This document shows positions 61,718-64,000 of a DNA stretch of 64,000 nucleotides, in pieces. Source of the stretch: Flavobacterium fontis (GTDB lineage Bacteria; Bacteroidota; Bacteroidia; Flavobacteriales; Flavobacteriaceae); the NCBI RefSeq assembly GCF_900129405.1, contig NZ_FQVQ01000011.1, forward strand, positions 49,894 to 113,893. Reading direction: 5' to 3'. Within the stretch, counting starts at the first letter, position 1. Each line of letters opens with the position of its first letter. The notes under the pieces are model-generated. The model saw only the letters and a list, made by a program, of their open reading frames with translations. It ran no database searches and was not told the origin of the DNA. Made by a program: the position numbers and the translations under genes.

Positions 61718-61888
61718 TTAAGGTTTAGGTCTTGGATTGTTAGGATCACCCAACTGTCCACCCGTGCTGTCACGGAGTTGAAGAGTTTGAGTTGTGTTTT
61801 CTGATTGGCTTGAGATAGGTTCATCGGCCGTACAAGACACAAAGGCAAGGGTAGCCACTACCGCGAGGGCTAAAACTATTTTTTTCAT
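61718..61888 (-). CDS. Small lipoprotein (56 residues)
   Basis: Short gene: MKKIVLALAVVATLAFVSC gives a clear lipoprotein signal with lipobox AFVS-C, then TADEPISSQSENTTQTLQL and a Pro/Asn-rich tail DPNNPRPKP. Located just upstream of the sensor kinase on the same strand (37 bp), so it may be made with it. No family recognised. The clean signal peptide and stop support a real gene. Confidence 0.7.
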   Translation of the reverse strand: MKKIVLALAVVATLAFVSCTADEPISSQSENTTQTLQLRDSTGGQLGDPNNPRPKP

Positions 61889-61979
61889 GATTTTTTAGAT
61901 TAAATGAAACTTGGATTTTTCGATGTACCGATGAGCTAAGGGTGACAAAACACACCTTGTCTGTGATACATCCGAGTTT

Positions 61980-62148
61980 GGGAAGTACGGTGATGGGAAA
62001 CGGCAACGTGATTTTTTACTTCCCGAAAAAAACTTCGGTTACCGTCCGACCACCGGGTTGTAATCACTGTTGTACAAAAGTTCCAAAGCGCTTAGGAACC
62101 GCAGCAATCACAGGGCAAAGGAAAACCCTAAAAGAGCAGTGATTACAA
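61980..62148. repeat. Cluster of inverted repeats, possibly a structured element or MITE
   Basis: A GGGAAGTA / TACTTCCC pair spans 61980-62026. Next, TTGTAATCACTG (62058-62069) and CAGTGATTACAA (62137-62148) are perfect 12-bp inverted repeats enclosing two smaller stems, GTTCC / GGAAC and AGGG / CCCT. No coding frame fits. Confidence 0.55.
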
Positions 62149-62194
62149 GACCTTTCCGATATTTCCGGTCTTTCCTAGAATTTCCTGTTTTTAT

Positions 62195-62202
62195 TATCTT
62201 TA
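62195..62202 (+). promoter_or_regulatory. -7 box of the 293-residue protein gene
   Basis: TATCTTTA, one mismatch from TAnnTTTG, 28 bp before the ATG at 62230. Confidence 0.45.
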
Positions 62203-62229
62203 GGGAATAAAATCCAAGAGTTAATAGTC

Positions 62230-63111
62230 ATGAAAACGATAGACACCTATGCCCAAGCGATACTAGAATACCTCGCCTTGAAAGCCATAGAAAATGGATG
62301 GGATCCAAAAACCACCAATCGAAGTGACTTACGCGAATACCTTGCACAATTGGTTGAAAAAGGGAGTCATGATAATGACCTACGCGCTATTCAACACGGG
62401 TTAAAACTAAACCAAGAGGTCAAAGGAAATACGGTTCGACGATGCAGTGCGGAAGAATTTCGCAGTGTAGAGAATTTTATCAAAGGAAAAACAGCCAAAC
62501 CCAGTACTATAGTAGTTGAACTGGCAGCGGTGATAGCCCAATTTCCGCTACGCCCCTACGCAAAATACCGCCATACCGATGAGAATCAAACGAGTGAAAA
62601 AATAAATGAACTCCTCACTCCTCCAATAAAGGATGAGTTACGACCAGAAAAGGAGAAAACAACACGCTTAGAACAAAAAGTGAATCCCCTCCCCCGAGCA
62701 AGTAAAGTAACTTGGAAAAATGGAATTGGGATTGCAGGGTTGATTGGGTTATTGGTATGGGGAATTACTAGTTCCTTAAACCAACCCGAATGTATGCAAT
62801 GGCAGGAAAATCGATATGTTTTGGTAGATTGCCAGAAAAAGATGGCCCTAGGAGAAGCCCTGGTCATCGGATATGATAAGGAAGAATTCCAACAGCGTAA
62901 AGTGGATCTAAAAGATAGTACCGTTTTCTTTAAAAATGGCAAACCCTTGTATTTTTACTGCAAGGTCAACAATACCCCAGAATTCTTTACCCAAGATGGC
63001 AATCATCCTGTGTACAGAGAAAAACAATTGCAGGTCATAACAGGGTATGTGGTTCAAAAATATTTGGTGAATCAAAAAAACAGAAATACTGAAAATAAAG
63101 ATTTGGAATAG
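62230..63111 (+). CDS. Hypothetical single-pass membrane protein
   Basis: 293 residues. N-terminal helical cytoplasmic domain (YAQAILEYLALKAIENG; a DNA-binding or coiled role is not evident), a basic/acidic linker, one membrane helix at ~175-190 (GIGIAGLIGLLVWGITSSL), then an outside domain starting PECMQWQENRYVLVDCQ. The ECMQWxxxxYxxVxC signature recurs in many uncharacterised Flavobacteriia membrane proteins. Stands alone after the inverted-repeat cluster. Confidence 0.75.
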   Translation: MKTIDTYAQAILEYLALKAIENGWDPKTTNRSDLREYLAQLVEKGSHDNDLRAIQHGLKLNQEVKGNTVRRCSAEEFRSVENFIKGKTAKPSTIVVELAAVIAQFPLRPYAKYRHTDENQTSEKINELLTPPIKDELRPEKEKTTRLEQKVNPLPRASKVTWKNGIGIAGLIGLLVWGITSSLNQPECMQWQENRYVLVDCQKKMALGEALVIGYDKEEFQQRKVDLKDSTVFFKNGKPLYFYCKVNNTPEFFTQDGNHPVYREKQLQVITGYVVQKYLVNQKNRNTENKDLE

Positions 63112-63590
63112 ATAAAAAGGTTCCCAACAGGTTTCGATTAAATTAATTGTATTAAAATAACCTTCTAATCGTAATTTCATTCCTTTTATAGTATTTACAT
63201 AATCCAAACCAATCCACTCTTCGCCCCGTTTTGCAGCCAAAAAAACACCACACTTTTATAACCATTCCTTTCCCTTTCAAAGCAGCAAAAAAAATACATG
63301 CGCATAAGCCCTGGGGCAACGCCATTCCATGTATACCAAATACCAAAACAAGGAGGCAAATAACCCCAAAAAAACAGCTCCCCCTGCGATGCTCCATAGA
63401 TGCGCCATAGATACGCCATAGATAGTCCATGAGGAGTCCATGAAAAACTATTCCAAAACCCATAGTCGAAAAGCATAAAAAATAGTCAAAAACCATCGAA
63501 AATTTACCCCCCAATCCCTAACCCATAAAGCACTATGCGCAACTATACCAAAATAGCACTGTAACAATAAAATAAAAATGATTAACAAAG
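63112..63590. other. Gene-poor intergenic DNA
   Basis: No convincing gene. At 63388-63442 an 11-bp word (CCATAGATRCG and GTCCATGAGGA variants) is repeated. Minus-strand open frames here consist of this repeat and Phe/Cys/Gly-rich peptides and look non-coding. Confidence 0.5.
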
Positions 63591-63920
63591 CTTCTAAGCT
63601 CCTAAGACGCTAAGCTGCTGAGCTCACACTACCCACTGAACACTGCTCACTGTACACTGAACACTGTATACTGAACACTGCCCACTGAACACTGCGACTG
63701 AGACTGAGACTGCGACTGAAAACTACGAACAGCGAGCTTCGCGCAACCTCTGCCCCTTTGCGGTTAAAATAGAGGCAAGAAGAAAGAAGAAAGAAGAAAG
63801 AGAAAAGAATTTGTGAAACAAGAGCTTCTGAGCTCCTACTGAACCCTGCTCACTGTACACTGAATACTGTATACTGAACACCACCAACTGAAACCTGCTC
63901 ACTGTACACTGTACTTCCCT
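63590..63920. repeat. Word repeats (CTAAGCTCCTAAGACG, CACTGAACACTG, AAGAAAG)
   Basis: Blocks of CTAAG words (63592-63622), CACTGAA/CACTGTA heptamers (63630-63700 and 63846-63912), GAGACT words, and GAAAGAA words (63775-63808). The CACTGAA word is shared with 15.4-15.5 kb and 32.3 kb. Confidence 0.75.
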
Positions 63921-63978
63921 AATTAGAGTTGACCGTTTTTAAACATTAATTTCATTGTTAAAAATAGTAATAGATTTT

Positions 63979-64000
63979 TGCTCAAAAGTACTTTTGAGCA
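63979..64000. repeat. 22-bp perfect palindrome at the window edge
   Basis: The last 22 bases are self-complementary: arms TGCTCAAAAGT and ACTTTTGAGCA. What it belongs to lies beyond the window; it may be an operator or the end of an element. Confidence 0.6.

Noticed and set aside
63152..63514. Minus-strand frames of about 90-120 codons near the right end
   Set aside because: Contain the 11-bp word repeat, no recognisable domain, and overlap one another in different frames.
1..64000. tRNA or rRNA genes
   Set aside because: No cloverleaf-type or rRNA-like sequence was noticed on reading; a covariance-model scan (for example a tRNA search) would settle this.

Overview
The window comes from a Bacteroidota chromosome, most likely a Flavobacterium-like member of the Flavobacteriaceae. 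The evidence is a fused CcoNO cbb3 oxidase, a SprB-like adhesin with a type B type IX secretion signal next to a PorP/SprF protein, DUF349 and DUF5606 proteins, a type II-C CRISPR repeat, and promoters carrying the Bacteroidota -7 box TAnnTTTG. No tRNA or rRNA gene was seen.

Layout. 1-12 kb is housekeeping: the end of purA, a secreted GH13 amylase, an OstA-like envelope protein, a class III aminotransferase, a TPR protein, aroE, a DUF349 protein and hemN. 12-14 kb holds a NERD protein and repeat-rich spacer DNA. 14-24 kb is the cbb3 cytochrome oxidase locus (ccoI, ccoS, ccoNO, ccoQ, ccoP, ccoG, fixH and a TauE/SafE-type protein), read leftward, with a divergent Crp/Fnr regulator. An ATGAT-n4-ATCAT-type palindrome lies exactly 33 bp (centre to centre) upstream of the -7 box of hemN, ccoS and ccoI, which suggests one low-oxygen regulon. 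24-34 kb is mixed metabolism (amino acid permease, mazG, def, ruvX, dapD, a nucleosidase) separated by intergenic repeats built from 7-8 bp words. 34-43 kb is a SprB-like giant adhesin with its PorP/SprF partner and a secreted nuclease operon.

43.6-51.1 kb is an unusual type II-C CRISPR locus. cas1-cas2 lie on the plus strand, followed by a 22-repeat array, a ParD/ParE-type toxin-antitoxin pair, then cas9 on the opposite strand with a divergent tracrRNA. cas9 is interrupted by one in-frame TAG with all visible catalytic residues retained. Seven repeats at the cas2-distal end carry one or two copies of a ~48 bp hairpin element. All nine copies sit at the same 3-nt position, which corresponds to the internal loop of the predicted crRNA:tracrRNA duplex.

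51.1-59.1 kb is defence-like or unknown: an orphan HsdR_N-type protein, then an AT-rich block encoding a pentameric-channel-like protein, a 4-TM protein, a membrane transglutaminase-like protein and two DUF4407-type coiled-coil membrane proteins. A NarL/LuxR-type two-component system follows (59.4-61.7 kb), then a small lipoprotein and a hypothetical membrane protein.

The most interesting signal is a 20-bp palindrome, consensus TTTTACGGATTTCCGTAAAA. It is centred exactly 33 bp from a -7 box for the secreted nuclease, cas9, tracrRNA, the HsdR_N gene and a candidate small RNA, and about 34 bp from a weak box for cas1. A degenerate copy precedes the AT-rich membrane block. This looks like one activator controlling a set of immunity genes.
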